Shown here: in pieces, positions 26,313 through 35,834 of the stretch | Layout: each line of letters begins with the position of its first letter | Position numbering within the stretch: position 1 is the stretch's first letter | NCBI GenBank assembly: GCA_000436755.1 | Contig: FR887297.1 | Coordinates: forward strand, 8,461-48,702 | DNA length: 40,242 nt | Reading direction: 5' to 3' | From: Clostridium sp. CAG:253 | GTDB lineage: Bacteria; Bacillota; Clostridia; Lachnospirales; Lachnospiraceae | Made by a program: the position numbers and the translations under genes | The notes under the pieces: model-generated | What the model was told of the DNA's origin: nothing | Seen by the model: only the letters and a program-made list of their open reading frames with translations | Database searches by the model: none

Positions 26313-28368
26313 ATCGGTACACCACCTCTCCAAATACAGCACTGATAAACTCAAATACCTGAGCCCATAATACATAAATAATGAATATGATGAGTGCCAT
26401 TATTAAAATTGTAAATATCGTTATAAAGATAACTTTGGCTGTTTCTTTTGCCGTGTAGTTGTTTACCTCTTTTATACCAAGTATTATAAGAACAACTATC
26501 CATCCTACAATTACATAGTTAAGCAATGTAATAAGGAACTGCTCGTTTGTTGTAAGAATGTGTGACAAAATAAAACTAAATGGTATATATACTACATATG
26601 GAAGAAGTGAATAACAGAAGTATGTATAAATCTTCTTCACTGTACCTTCACCTTCATTGATAGTACATACAAGATAATTACAAAGTGTAACTGCAAGCAT
26701 TACAATAACTATCTTTCCTATATCTGAGAATATCTCATATCTTCCTTCTCTTATAGTCTTTTGTAAGAATCCGCAAAGATATTTATTGATGATATATTCA
26801 AGCATGAATATAACAAGTATAAATGACGGTGCAGACCATGATGCCCTGCCCTCTCTCGCTATACCATACGAACCATCTATAGGATGTCTCATATAATATT
26901 TAGAGTAACATACATTGGATACAAATTTGTTTTCCTTAAATTTAGCCACAGCTGCTTTCGGTTTGGCAAGAATTGCTTTCTTTCGATCAAGAACCATAAC
27001 AACCTTGTATGCCGCCCAAAGTGCAACTATTATAAGAAGTACTGCAACGATATTCTTTTTCAGCCACTCATTTCTTATTTCCCAGAAAGCATCTGAATAT
27101 CCTTCATAATCTTTTGCAAGTCTGGCATACTTAAGTGCCATCTTGTAATTTTCTTCCTGGAAATATGCACGTCCCATAGCCTTGTTAGCATAATCAAACA
27201 TGCTGTTCATCTGAAGAACCTGCTGTAAAGGTTTTTTACTCTCTGTGTAATGACCCTTTGAGTAAAGGTAAAGTGCATTATGTAAGAGCTGTGTAAATTC
27301 AGAAGGCTCATATACCTGAATCTGTTTCTTTTCAGAATCAAGAATATAAATATTGTCCTTTGAATCTACCTGAACACTTGTAACCTGTGTAGAAAGACCT
27401 ACACGCTGTGTACCGTCATCAGTTCCTGCGAATACATAAAGGAGTTCACCCTGTTTATTGTACTCGTAGATATAACCCTGTGATGATGCTACATAGATAT
27501 TGTCATGATTACCTGTTGTAACCGCCGCCGGTGCCTCGTCATAATCATCTACACCGCCTTTGATAAGGTTTGTACCTGCGATGTTAAGTCTCTTAAGTGT
27601 AAGATTTTCATCACCACGAGTTACAGTGTAAATAAGTCCTTTTGAATCAATTGAAAGGTTATCAGGTGTTGATGGCATATTACTTACCATCTTTGCTCTC
27701 TGCTCATCAGTAAGAATAGCACGATAGATTATTGTCTGAAGACTTACTGCTGCATAGTTTGTACCGAAGTATCCGAGGAATGTTCCTCCCTCTTCAGGTG
27801 AAATTTCTACGATACCGTTTGTATTTGACTGGCAAACGATATACATAACACCTGCATCATTTACTACCAGCTTCTGTGGAAGGAAGTCAAGTCCTTCACC
27901 ATAAAGCGGGCTGTCAGGTTTTGTGTATTTGTTAAGTACTTTTCCGTCCTGACTAAATACATAAACGGCTTTTCCGTCTCTATCGGCTACATAAATATTT
28001 TTGTTCTCAGTTACAAATACTCCTGTAGGAGTTTTTAACTTTCCTTTACCGATAATTTTTAATAATTTTCCATCTGCTGTACCAACCAGAATTCTTCCAT
28101 TTCCGGTGTCGGCTACATATATTGTGCCGTCCGCTGTAATGTACATGTCATTCGGGTTGCTCATAAATTCTTCACCGAATTTTATGAGTGTCTTTTTTGC
28201 AAGGTACGCTGTCTGGGTTTCCATCGTTCTTCCATAACCGTCATTTGTGAATGTTCGGTATGGTGTTTCTGCAGATACTAATGCAGAACCGGCTCCGGAA
28301 GTCAGCGTAATAACGAATGCTAAGAGCAATACAGAAACAATTCTAAATAATTTATTATTCTTTTTCAT
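26305..28368 (-). CDS. Membrane protein with extracellular NHL propeller, TPR-like helices and YIP1 domain
   Basis: 687 residues: signal peptide (about 1-33), NHL-type beta-propeller (about 50-360; repeats such as PNDMYITADGTIYVADTGNG and PTGVFVTENKNIYVADRDGK), helical TPR-like part (about 365-430), one membrane helix (about 437-457), a basic cytoplasmic segment, then a C-terminal YIP1-type domain with about five membrane helices (about 510-685). No enzyme motif is seen. The gene is placed between one permease pair and the DUF5696 gene, which overlaps its stop by 8 nt. Inference: an envelope scaffold that senses or organises the two importers and the secreted partner. I know of no characterised protein with this role. 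Confidence 0.8.
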   Translation of the reverse strand: MKKNNKLFRIVSVLLLAFVITLTSGAGSALVSAETPYRTFTNDGYGRTMETQTAYLAKKTLIKFGEEFMSNPNDMYITADGTIYVADTGNGRILVGTADGKLLKIIGKGKLKTPTGVFVTENKNIYVADRDGKAVYVFSQDGKVLNKYTKPDSPLYGEGLDFLPQKLVVNDAGVMYIVCQSNTNGIVEISPEEGGTFLGYFGTNYAAVSLQTIIYRAILTDEQRAKMVSNMPSTPDNLSIDSKGLIYTVTRGDENLTLKRLNIAGTNLIKGGVDDYDEAPAAVTTGNHDNIYVASSQGYIYEYNKQGELLYVFAGTDDGTQRVGLSTQVTSVQVDSKDNIYILDSEKKQIQVYEPSEFTQLLHNALYLYSKGHYTESKKPLQQVLQMNSMFDYANKAMGRAYFQEENYKMALKYARLAKDYEGYSDAFWEIRNEWLKKNIVAVLLIIVALWAAYKVVMVLDRKKAILAKPKAAVAKFKENKFVSNVCYSKYYMRHPIDGSYGIAREGRASWSAPSFILVIFMLEYIINKYLCGFLQKTIREGRYEIFSDIGKIVIVMLAVTLCNYLVCTINEGEGTVKKIYTYFCYSLLPYVVYIPFSFILSHILTTNEQFLITLLNYVIVGWIVVLIILGIKEVNNYTAKETAKVIFITIFTILIMALIIFIIYVLWAQVFEFISAVFGEVVYRFG

Positions 28369-28401
28369 AATGTCTGTTCCTTCTCCTCCTCTAGCTGCAT
28401 T

Positions 28402-29271
28402 TTACTTGATACCTGAATGTGCCATTGTGTTCATGACATTATTCTGAAGTATGATAAACAACACGAGGTTAGGAACAAACAAAATAAGTGAGGCTGCCGC
28501 CGCCATACCCTGACCGGATACTGTGTTATTTACATTGACAAGTGAGTTCATATAGAATGTCAATGTCTTCATACTGTCATCATTTACATAATAGTTTGAT
28601 GTTTCCATATTTACCCAAACCTGCTGGAAAACAAGAATGGCCGCTGTTGCGATAGCCGGTTTTATCATCGGAATAATGATTTTTCTGTAAACCGTCCAGT
28701 CTGTCGCACCATCAATGTAAGCCGCTTCGATAAGTGAATCAGGAACCTGCTCAACGAACTGCTTAACAAGGAAAAGAGCTACCGGATAAGCAAGCAGTGG
28801 TAAAATATGTGCCCAGATGCTGTCGATAAGTCCTACCTTACAGATAACAAGGTATCTTGGAATAAGAACTGCTGTTGCAACGAACATCAATGCAAGCTGG
28901 TTGACATCCATCATAAGCTGTCTGCCCTTGAATTTTAACTTTGCAAGTGCAAATGCAGCGAATGTTGTAAACAGAAGTGATAATCCTACCGTAAGACCTG
29001 TAACAAGCAAACTGTTAAATACATAACGGCTGAGCGGAACACCTGCCGTACGGCTGAATTTGATAAGTTTTGTAAAGTTTTCAAGTGTTGCATTTTTTAC
29101 AAAGAATGTAGGTGGGAATGCAAACAACTCATCCATTGGCTTAAACGCATGGTTTGCGATAAACACGATTGGTAATGCCATGAATATTACAAGAGGTAAT
29201 AATATGGCGATAATCTTAATTTGTCCTCTTTCAAACTTCTGAGGATTAATTCTCTTGCCTTTATATGCCAT
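28402..29271 (-). CDS. CUT1 sugar ABC permease, MalG-like (first ABC system)
   Basis: 289 residues, six membrane helices, EAA loop EAAYIDGATDWTVYRKIIIP. GAGGAGG precedes the ATG. The gap to the MalF-like gene is 18 nt and to the YIP1 gene 33 nt. This is a standard-length family member. It pairs with the product of the preceding gene and, by position, with the 1007-residue binding protein that starts the operon. Confidence 0.93.
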   Translation of the reverse strand: MAYKGKRINPQKFERGQIKIIAILLPLVIFMALPIVFIANHAFKPMDELFAFPPTFFVKNATLENFTKLIKFSRTAGVPLSRYVFNSLLVTGLTVGLSLLFTTFAAFALAKLKFKGRQLMMDVNQLALMFVATAVLIPRYLVICKVGLIDSIWAHILPLLAYPVALFLVKQFVEQVPDSLIEAAYIDGATDWTVYRKIIIPMIKPAIATAAILVFQQVWVNMETSNYYVNDDSMKTLTFYMNSLVNVNNTVSGQGMAAAASLILFVPNLVLFIILQNNVMNTMAHSGIK

Positions 29272-29289
29272 TTCTTTTTTCCTCCTCTT

Positions 29290-30243
29290 TTAAAAATCGT
29301 CTTTTTCAGTCAAAAGCGCATTTGCTGCCTTTGAGAAAATCTGAACGATTAACAACAATACTACTGAAACTGCTGCTGCATATCCCATCTCATATCTGAG
29401 GAAACCATAATCTTCGATATGGTTTACAATAAGCTGTGCCGCATATCCCGGTGAAGGGTTACCTGTAAGCTGTGTCGATATAAGACCATTCTGGAACGCA
29501 TTTACGATAGCCATAACTGCCGCGAATAACATCTGTGGTTTCATCTGTGGAATTGTTATGTATATCATTTCCTGGAAACGGTTCTTAATTCCGTCAATGG
29601 CAGCCGCTTCATAAAGTTCTTCATTTGAATTTAAGATACCTGCTATCATTGAGAGGAAACCTACACCCATTGATGACCAAAGACCAATTATGATAACTAT
29701 AGGTAAAAGGTATTTTGTATTTACGAGCCATATGATTGGTTCATCTATAAGACCAAGGTTCATAAGCCATGCATTTAAAAGACCTGTCTGATCTCCTGAG
29801 AAAATAACCTTCCAAAGTACTGTCATGGCTACACCGGCTGTCATACTAGGTGAATACAAAATCAAAGCAAATATTGTTCTTGGAAGTTTTGTAAGGTTAC
29901 AAAGTGCCCATGCAAGCACGAAGGATAAAATATATCCTCCGATACCTACAACAACCGCATACAATACGGTATTTGGCAATACATACTGCATAAATACTTC
30001 ATCACTCGTAATAAGTGTAATGTAATTCAAAAATCCTACAAACGACGGGAACTGAATTGCATTAAAGTTTGTGAATGAAAGTACAACCGCCAACACTGTC
30101 GGAAGTAATATGAATATCACAAACATAAGAGCATATGGCAGCATAAAGAGATAACCGTTTGTGTTTGAATTTTCTCTTTTTCTAATGCCGGTTTTCTTTT
30201 TACCGGGCTTTTTAACTAATTTTTCTTTATTCTCGTTAGCCAT
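29290..30243 (-). CDS. CUT1 sugar ABC permease, MalF-like (first ABC system)
   Basis: 317 residues from ATG 30243. The open frame extends upstream to 30294, but GGAGGG sits about 12 nt before this ATG and directly against the alternative one, so 30243 is preferred; it also leaves a clean 25-nt gap to the binding-protein stop. Six membrane helices follow a basic N-terminus (about 1-30). EAA loop: [21 protein letters not shown]. It forms the heterodimeric channel with the MalG-like gene next to it. Confidence 0.92.
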   Translation of the reverse strand: MANENKEKLVKKPGKKKTGIRKRENSNTNGYLFMLPYALMFVIFILLPTVLAVVLSFTNFNAIQFPSFVGFLNYITLITSDEVFMQYVLPNTVLYAVVVGIGGYILSFVLAWALCNLTKLPRTIFALILYSPSMTAGVAMTVLWKVIFSGDQTGLLNAWLMNLGLIDEPIIWLVNTKYLLPIVIIIGLWSSMGVGFLSMIAGILNSNEELYEAAAIDGIKNRFQEMIYITIPQMKPQMLFAAVMAIVNAFQNGLISTQLTGNPSPGYAAQLIVNHIEDYGFLRYEMGYAAAVSVVLLLIVQIFSKAANALLTEKDDF

Positions 30244-30268
30244 ATTCTTTCTCATCCCTCCGATTACA

Positions 30269-33200
30269 CTATTCATCATCATCTGTTCTGCCAAGCAGTT
30301 TCTTTACAGATTCATAAGTTGGAATATTATAATCTTTTATTACTTTGCCATCACTGTCATTATATCCAAATTCCTCAAGTTTTCTTTCAAACTCGTGGTT
30401 TACGGTCTTAACCGCTTTGTCTATACGTGTCTGTTCATTGTCACCGTTTACGGCAATATCGTTGAATGTGTTACTGATTTCACGCTCAAGAAGATATGTA
30501 CCCGGAACTCTCGCAACATCTTTAACATTCTTTGCTGTCTGTTCAACAACTTTCTTTGTTTCTGAGTTTATAGGAAGCTGAGCAAATGCCTTTGTATTTG
30601 CTGTCGGCCAGATGTATTCATCTCCGTATGTAATCTGGATTGTCTGTCCGAACTCAGCCTGTGTCTCTGTTGATGACCACCATTTAACAAATTCCCATGC
30701 TTTCTTCTGTCTCTCAGTGTTGCTCTTAAAGATTACGCTGCTCTCGGCACATCCACAGACTGAACGGTCGATTGTTCCATCTAACTTCTTTGTTCCCGGA
30801 ATAAGTGCAACTTTCCATGAGCTTGAAAGTTCAGGAGCTGCATTTGTAAGCATATTGAATGTTGCATAATCGGCAATACCTATAGGCATATCGCCGTTTC
30901 TGAAATGCTGATAGAAGTTATCAACATTTACAGGCATATTGTAAACTGTAAACAAATCTGTAAGTTTTGTGAAACCGTTAACTGATTTCTCTTTTCCAAG
31001 TGCTGTACCCTCTGCTGCTGTCTTAGCATAAAGTGAACCATCGTTCTGTACAATAAGAGGCGTAGTACCATGGAAGTTTCTCATAAGTGTCATACCCGCT
31101 GTCGGATAGTAGAAATTCAAACCTCTCATCTGAAGTTTAGGAAGCATCGCTATAACATCATCCATTGTCTGTGGAACTTCAAGATTAAGTTTTTCAAGAA
31201 CATCCGATCTGTAGAACAGTACCCAGAAGTTCATTGTCTCAGGCATTGAATAAATTCCGTCATTTATTGAACCTGTCATAAAGAATCCCGGCTCATAACC
31301 GTCTGTAGACTCTTTAAAGTCATCATACTGTGCCATATTTACAAGAGCACCTCTTATACCAAGCTCGTAAGGTATAGTATAGTTGATTCCTGTCGCAACA
31401 TCAGGTGCATTTCCCGATGAATTTGAAAGTACAAGTTTGTACTGGTCAGGCATGATACTTATATCAACATTGATTCCTGTCTGAGGTGTGAATTTCTCGT
31501 CAATCATCTTCTGCATTATCTGTACATACTGGCTTGAACGGTTTACCCATACCTGAATATGGTCTTCGTTAGTATTCTTAGTTGAATAAGCCTGGTCTGT
31601 AAATGAAGCAACAAATCTTGATACACTCATCGCACAAGATTTGAAAAATCCCGGTTTAGACGGAAGTTTTGCTCCGTCCTGATAAATATAAATACGATCA
31701 ATAGCAAGGTCATTTGCTATAAGGTTATCAATTGTTGTTGCAAGATAATGGTTTACTGAGTTTGAACTTGTTGACAACTCAGCTATACGATAAGGTATTG
31801 AATCAGGGCTGTCTGCAAGGCTCTTTAACTGTTTTGCAGCAATAAGAAGTGATGACATAACAGCTACATTCTTATCACTGTCACTCCACTTAACCGCACT
31901 CTTTTCAAGCTTTGTAAGCCTGTCTGAATAACTGTAAAGTGTTTTTTCCAGATTTGGTATATATTTTGAAAGTTTAAGGTCACGATACTTATCTGCATTT
32001 GTACCGGCAACCTTTGTAATTTCAAGTGCAAGGTCATTTACATCTGACATAACCTCATCGATTTCTTCCATAATATAAGATATTGGATTCATGCTTATTG
32101 TATATGAGATTGTGTGCTTACCTTCTTTAAGATATACACTCAAGTCTTCACCCTTTGAATCCTGCATTGTAGCTGTCTTATATTTTGTTGAATATGCCAT
32201 GCTGTAGTCTTTGAAAGCAGTATTTGGAACTTTTCCGTCGATTGCAACATCACAGAATACCGGGAAGTCTGTTTTTTCTGACTGACGGTAATTTGCCGCT
32301 ATCTTATAATTTCCTGCCACTTTAACTTCAAACTCATATGATACTGTCTGACCTGCTGTATTGAAAGAATCAGAATCAAGTGTATTCAAAACCGTATCCT
32401 TAGCCTGATACGGGTCTACGCTTGTATCATACTCTGCTACACCATGGATTGATGAACTGTTTGTTGAGGTATAATCTTCACCCTGAATAGTGATAAGTTC
32501 ATCACCATCCGCTTTATCTGAAGACCCCTTATACTCTTCAACAGATGCAGGTGCTTCCAATGAGATATTTCCTAAAAGGAAGTTTCCTTCATCAACACTG
32601 AGTTCAATCGAATGTTTTCCTTTTGTAAGCTGAACTTTCAGCGGGTCTGAATGACGATAACTTGAATCCATCAGATATTTGCTTTCCCACTGAATCTGCT
32701 TATTCGGGATAGTAACAGTCTCATTGTCATATCTGTCATATGCTTTCTCTTCGCTGAGTTTCCATGTCGTTTCAAACTCAAGGCTTCGACATTCATAAAA
32801 CGGATATTTTCCATCAACTTTCATTTTCATTGATACCGGAAGAATTGAGTCATCATATGAAAGATAATCAAAATTCATATAATAAAGTCCGTCCTCCGGA
32901 ACAGCAAAATTAAGTGTGACTTTTTTGCCGCTCGACAAATCCAAAACTTTGTCGCTTTTTTCATACCCTTTAACTTTAGTTGTAAGGTACTTTTTACCGC
33001 CTGCCGTAACTGAATTTTCTTCCGAAACAGTCACCGGCTCGCCGGTATAATCTGATGCAGTATAATCCTTGCTGATATTTGAATAGATAGTAGCTATTCT
33101 CTCGCTGGAATACTCCTCAGAAGTCACTGATGATTCTTTCTTATCTGAACTGTCAGATTCAGATGTTGTTGATGTATCTTCTGTCACATCCTTAGCAAAG

Positions 33201-33292
33201 CTCCTAAGTGTTGCAGAGCCTAATGCCATTGACACAACCAAACCAACAGCGACCGTTTTCTTAAACTTACCTCCAATTTTTCTGTGCCGCAT
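30269..33292 (-). CDS. Giant extracellular binding protein: two beta-sandwich modules, helical region and solute-binding domain
   Basis: 1007 residues, more than twice the usual 400-450. A Sec signal (about 1-34) has no lipobox cysteine, so the usual lipid anchor is missing. An acidic Ser/Thr linker (about 35-65) leads to a beta-sandwich (about 90-255), a second one resembling CBM6/35 (about 265-405; [30 protein letters not shown]), a helical section (about 410-560) and a family-1 solute-binding domain (about 590-970; [40 protein letters not shown]). It is the first gene of the operon, with a strong promoter and an operator-like palindrome. The fused modules suggest direct capture of a polymer or large oligosaccharide before transport. 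How it is kept at the cell is unclear. Confidence 0.82.
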   Translation of the reverse strand: MRHRKIGGKFKKTVAVGLVVSMALGSATLRSFAKDVTEDTSTTSESDSSDKKESSVTSEEYSSERIATIYSNISKDYTASDYTGEPVTVSEENSVTAGGKKYLTTKVKGYEKSDKVLDLSSGKKVTLNFAVPEDGLYYMNFDYLSYDDSILPVSMKMKVDGKYPFYECRSLEFETTWKLSEEKAYDRYDNETVTIPNKQIQWESKYLMDSSYRHSDPLKVQLTKGKHSIELSVDEGNFLLGNISLEAPASVEEYKGSSDKADGDELITIQGEDYTSTNSSSIHGVAEYDTSVDPYQAKDTVLNTLDSDSFNTAGQTVSYEFEVKVAGNYKIAANYRQSEKTDFPVFCDVAIDGKVPNTAFKDYSMAYSTKYKTATMQDSKGEDLSVYLKEGKHTISYTISMNPISYIMEEIDEVMSDVNDLALEITKVAGTNADKYRDLKLSKYIPNLEKTLYSYSDRLTKLEKSAVKWSDSDKNVAVMSSLLIAAKQLKSLADSPDSIPYRIAELSTSSNSVNHYLATTIDNLIANDLAIDRIYIYQDGAKLPSKPGFFKSCAMSVSRFVASFTDQAYSTKNTNEDHIQVWVNRSSQYVQIMQKMIDEKFTPQTGINVDISIMPDQYKLVLSNSSGNAPDVATGINYTIPYELGIRGALVNMAQYDDFKESTDGYEPGFFMTGSINDGIYSMPETMNFWVLFYRSDVLEKLNLEVPQTMDDVIAMLPKLQMRGLNFYYPTAGMTLMRNFHGTTPLIVQNDGSLYAKTAAEGTALGKEKSVNGFTKLTDLFTVYNMPVNVDNFYQHFRNGDMPIGIADYATFNMLTNAAPELSSSWKVALIPGTKKLDGTIDRSVCGCAESSVIFKSNTERQKKAWEFVKWWSSTETQAEFGQTIQITYGDEYIWPTANTKAFAQLPINSETKKVVEQTAKNVKDVARVPGTYLLEREISNTFNDIAVNGDNEQTRIDKAVKTVNHEFERKLEEFGYNDSDGKVIKDYNIPTYESVKKLLGRTDDDE

Positions 33293-33338
33293 AACTTCCT
33301 CCTTAAAGAATTCTTGCTCAAGTATTTTTATATTTTCA

Positions 33339-33388
33339 TAAATTACTTTAGTTTATTTTATATTACTATTATTTTGAACAAAAGTCAA
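33339..33388 (-). promoter_or_regulatory. Promoter with operator-like palindrome of the transporter operon
   Basis: Minus strand: -35 TTGACT (33388-33383), 17-nt spacer, -10 TAATAT (33365-33360). TAAATTACTTTA (33339-33350) is an exact TAAAnTAnTTTA match at about +3 to +14, the same geometry as at 6582-6631. Confidence 0.75.
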
Positions 33389-33620
33389 TGCCAATTATAG
33401 TCAAATTGTTGTATATTTCTTTCACGTTGATAACAAATTTTAGTTACTTTTTAGCAATTTGCACACAAAAACCACCTAATAGCACCATCTTTCTTAATAC
33501 ACCTTGCACAATACAATTTAATAATTTGTTTCAAAAAAAAATTTTAGAAACAACTAAACAAAATTCATTTTATTTTACTTTTATCTCAATAATTAAAATT
33601 TAATAAAAAAACAGCAAACA
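33389..33620. other. A+T-rich intergenic stretch without a convincing gene
   Basis: Very A+T-rich sequence between the transporter promoter and the terminator of the small membrane protein gene. I see no ribosome binding site with a plausible frame and no strong structure. Confidence 0.5.
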
Positions 33621-33654
33621 AAAAATCCCAAATTATTTTAAATTTGAGATTTTT
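33621..33654 (-). terminator. Terminator after the small membrane protein gene
   Basis: AAAAATCCCAAATT (33621-33634) pairs with AATTTGAGATTTTT (33641-33654) with one wobble; on minus the stem runs into TTTTTTGTTTG. Confidence 0.8.
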
Positions 33655-33728
33655 ATTTTATATTCCGATGTAATATTCCATTTAACTTCAGTGAAATTAT
33701 TCAGGTTAAATTTATCTTAAACTCCATA

Positions 33729-33974
33729 TCATCTGACCCATTTTCTAATCTGCATTCCAAGATAGACAACCGATGTTATTATCATAAGTACAAACGAATA
33801 CTTCAAAATCGAATCAAATGTTACATGCCATATATTCAAAAGTACAAGCGAAGCTATAAGCAGTACCACAAGCCAGTAACCAAATGATGCCGCCGTCACA
33901 AACACCCACGCTGCTACACTTTTGCTCACATCTATTATCTGTCTTTTTAACTTTGCATTCATTTTCTTTGCCAC
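33729..33974 (-). CDS. Small membrane protein with two helices, unknown function
   Basis: 81 residues from GTG 33974, chosen because GGGAGG lies 7 nt before it; an ATG at 34013 falls inside a hairpin and has no such site. A basic amphipathic N-terminus (about 1-18) is followed by two membrane helices (about 22-44 and 53-72) and a short basic tail ending RKWVR. I recognise no family. It lies about 100 nt after the GH43 lipoprotein gene on the same strand and ends in a good terminator, so the two may share a transcript. Confidence 0.65.
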   Translation of the reverse strand: MAKKMNAKLKRQIIDVSKSVAAWVFVTAASFGYWLVVLLIASLVLLNIWHVTFDSILKYSFVLMIITSVVYLGMQIRKWVR

Positions 33975-34005
33975 TGCTTTTCCTCCCTTGAAACTACTTT
34001 TGATT

Positions 34006-34032
34006 GGCTGCAAAATTTTATGTTTTGCAGCC
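34006..34032. repeat. Perfect 10-bp hairpin between the GH43 lipoprotein and small membrane protein genes
   Basis: GGCTGCAAAA (34006-34015) pairs with TTTTGCAGCC (34023-34032), 7-nt loop. The U-rich tail (TTTTATTTTTA) is on the plus strand, where no gene ends; on minus it is followed by AATCAAAAG. It may act as a partial terminator or as mRNA structure before the GTG start. Confidence 0.6.
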
Positions 34033-34072
34033 TTTTATTTTTATTTGTGAATAAAGCCGTTGGTTTTATATT

Positions 34073-35704
34073 CTACTTATAATACTTTACAGCCCAAAGG
34101 CTCTTGTTTTTGCTTACTGCCGAGAATGTCATGCACTTTGTTCCCGCCTCATCATTCATCTCACAGAATACACCTTTAAATTCATCATCATTGTATTTTA
34201 TTGTTACATAATATGTACCGTCTTTGACTGTCCATACTCCTTTTATGTCTTTTCCAAAAACACTTCCCTTATCTGTAAAGATAAGTTTAAACGGCTCTGC
34301 TATGTTTCCGTCGACCGTTGTGTCCTGATCTACAACATAATAGTCTCCGATAATTTTTTCATTATCATAGCCTTTTTCCGAAACAGTCTCTCCGTCTGTT
34401 GCATACGGCAGCATGCATGGCCATCCGTCTTCATTAAGAAGATACTGGTGAACTCTGGGTTCATGTGCCTCTGTACCGTCATCAAATCTTGTATGATTTA
34501 CAATGTATCTCTTTCCGTCAGTATCTATAAGTGCTGAATTATGTCCCGTTGCCATATAAGCTTTTTCAAGACTCGGAAGCATATAGTTTCCGGAAAGTTT
34601 AAGTCCAAAGAATGATTCGTCTCCCGAATCAGGCTTCGGTGTGTTTCCTTTCATATCTACATAGTCACCGTTGACCTTCTTTGAACGGAATACTCTTATC
34701 TGATATCCTCCATCACTTACAAGAGAACCATATGACACAAACAGATAATAATATCCGGCTTCTTTGTCATATTCTATCCAAGGTCCCTCTATAGCTACAT
34801 GTCCTCCACCGATAAGTCTTTTTCCAAAATACGCATCGACATTATTTTTTTCATCAGCTTCAGGATGAATTACTTTTCCGGTGTTCTCATCAATCTCAAG
34901 AAGGAAAATTCCTCCTGACCACGAACCATAAACCATCCACATCTTTCCGTCCTCATCATAAAATGTGGTAGGATCAATAGCATTAGGGCATTCATTATAA
35001 TTGTATTCTTCCATGCCGCCATTGTTGTTTATATAATGTTCTTTTGCATAATCTTCGCTCACATAATCAAGTACATCCGTATCTTTAAGTGTATCAGATG
35101 TAAATCCTGAATATATCAAAGCTCCCTGCCACTCAAACGGTCCCTCCGGAGACTCTGATGTTGCATAACAAAGATTTGATGCATTCCATGTTGACGAAGT
35201 ACAAAAATACATAAAATATTTTTTCTGCTTCTTATTATAGACTACATCAGGTGCCCATACATGAGTTCCATTGTCATCTGTAGGTATCGCACTAAATGCT
35301 CCTCCTGCATATTTAAATGCATCATCATTTCTCAGAAAGTTTTTATAAACCGGATTGTTTACATCATAACCGTCTCCGATGCTTGTCCAGTTTCTAAGGT
35401 CTGTAGATTTTGCTGTAGACATATGTGAACCATAAATATAATATGTATCGTCCACCTTTAATATAGAAGGATCATGTACACTTACACCTGCATTTATAGA
35501 TGCAGTCTTTATACCGTCATAATTTACCGAATAATCAGGTTTTAATCCCTTCTCCTCTTTTTCAAGTGCTTCCATATCAATTTTTCCTCCATTTGATGAA
35601 CTGCTTTTTGAACTGTTACCGCTGCATCCTCCAGTCAAAACAGCAGTACCGCATATAGCTATGCACGTGCCTAAACTCACCAGTTTTCTACTAAATTTGT
35701 TCAT
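34073..35704 (-). CDS. GH43 endo-arabinanase-like lipoprotein
   Basis: 543 residues. The lipoprotein signal ends LTGGC (Cys27), then comes a Ser-rich spacer, the GH43 propeller (about 70-430) and the small C-terminal beta-barrel (about 450-543) that ends SLWAVKYYK. Key residues: Asp78 in VHDPS, Asp244 in NAIDPT, Glu306 in IEGPW, His388 in GHNSA. Domain order and motifs match Bacillus Abn2 and the catalytic half of the secreted enzyme at 10388-13471, so the locus holds a released or wall-bound form and a membrane-anchored form. Probable activity: endo-1,5-alpha-L-arabinanase acting next to the transporters. An unusual inverted repeat lies in its promoter region. Confidence 0.9.
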   Translation of the reverse strand: MNKFSRKLVSLGTCIAICGTAVLTGGCSGNSSKSSSSNGGKIDMEALEKEEKGLKPDYSVNYDGIKTASINAGVSVHDPSILKVDDTYYIYGSHMSTAKSTDLRNWTSIGDGYDVNNPVYKNFLRNDDAFKYAGGAFSAIPTDDNGTHVWAPDVVYNKKQKKYFMYFCTSSTWNASNLCYATSESPEGPFEWQGALIYSGFTSDTLKDTDVLDYVSEDYAKEHYINNNGGMEEYNYNECPNAIDPTTFYDEDGKMWMVYGSWSGGIFLLEIDENTGKVIHPEADEKNNVDAYFGKRLIGGGHVAIEGPWIEYDKEAGYYYLFVSYGSLVSDGGYQIRVFRSKKVNGDYVDMKGNTPKPDSGDESFFGLKLSGNYMLPSLEKAYMATGHNSALIDTDGKRYIVNHTRFDDGTEAHEPRVHQYLLNEDGWPCMLPYATDGETVSEKGYDNEKIIGDYYVVDQDTTVDGNIAEPFKLIFTDKGSVFGKDIKGVWTVKDGTYYVTIKYNDDEFKGVFCEMNDEAGTKCMTFSAVSKNKSLWAVKYYK

Positions 35705-35731
35705 ACTCTCCTCCAGATATTTCCGTGTTCA

Positions 35732-35790
35732 TTGTTATATTTAACAAAAACTTAAAATAATTCATACTTTTATATAGTTAAATATAACAA
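35732..35790 (-). promoter_or_regulatory. Promoter region with a widely spaced 14-bp inverted repeat
   Basis: TTGTTATATTTAAC (35732-35745) and its exact inverse (35777-35790) enclose 31 bp. In that interval TAAAATAATTCA (35753-35764) matches TAAAnTAnTTTA with one mismatch. A possible minus-strand promoter (TTTAAC, 17 nt, TATTTT) falls inside, so a regulator bound at both arms would cover the promoter. Confidence 0.6.
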
Positions 35791-35834
35791 ATGTTTATAG
35801 GAAAAGCAAGTTAAAAATGTAAATACAACCAACT

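Noticed and set aside
33388..33603. 71-codon plus-strand frame in the A+T-rich intergenic region
   Set aside because: No ribosome binding site, low-complexity composition with many Ile/Phe/Asn, and its first codons overlap the minus-strand promoter of the transporter operon.
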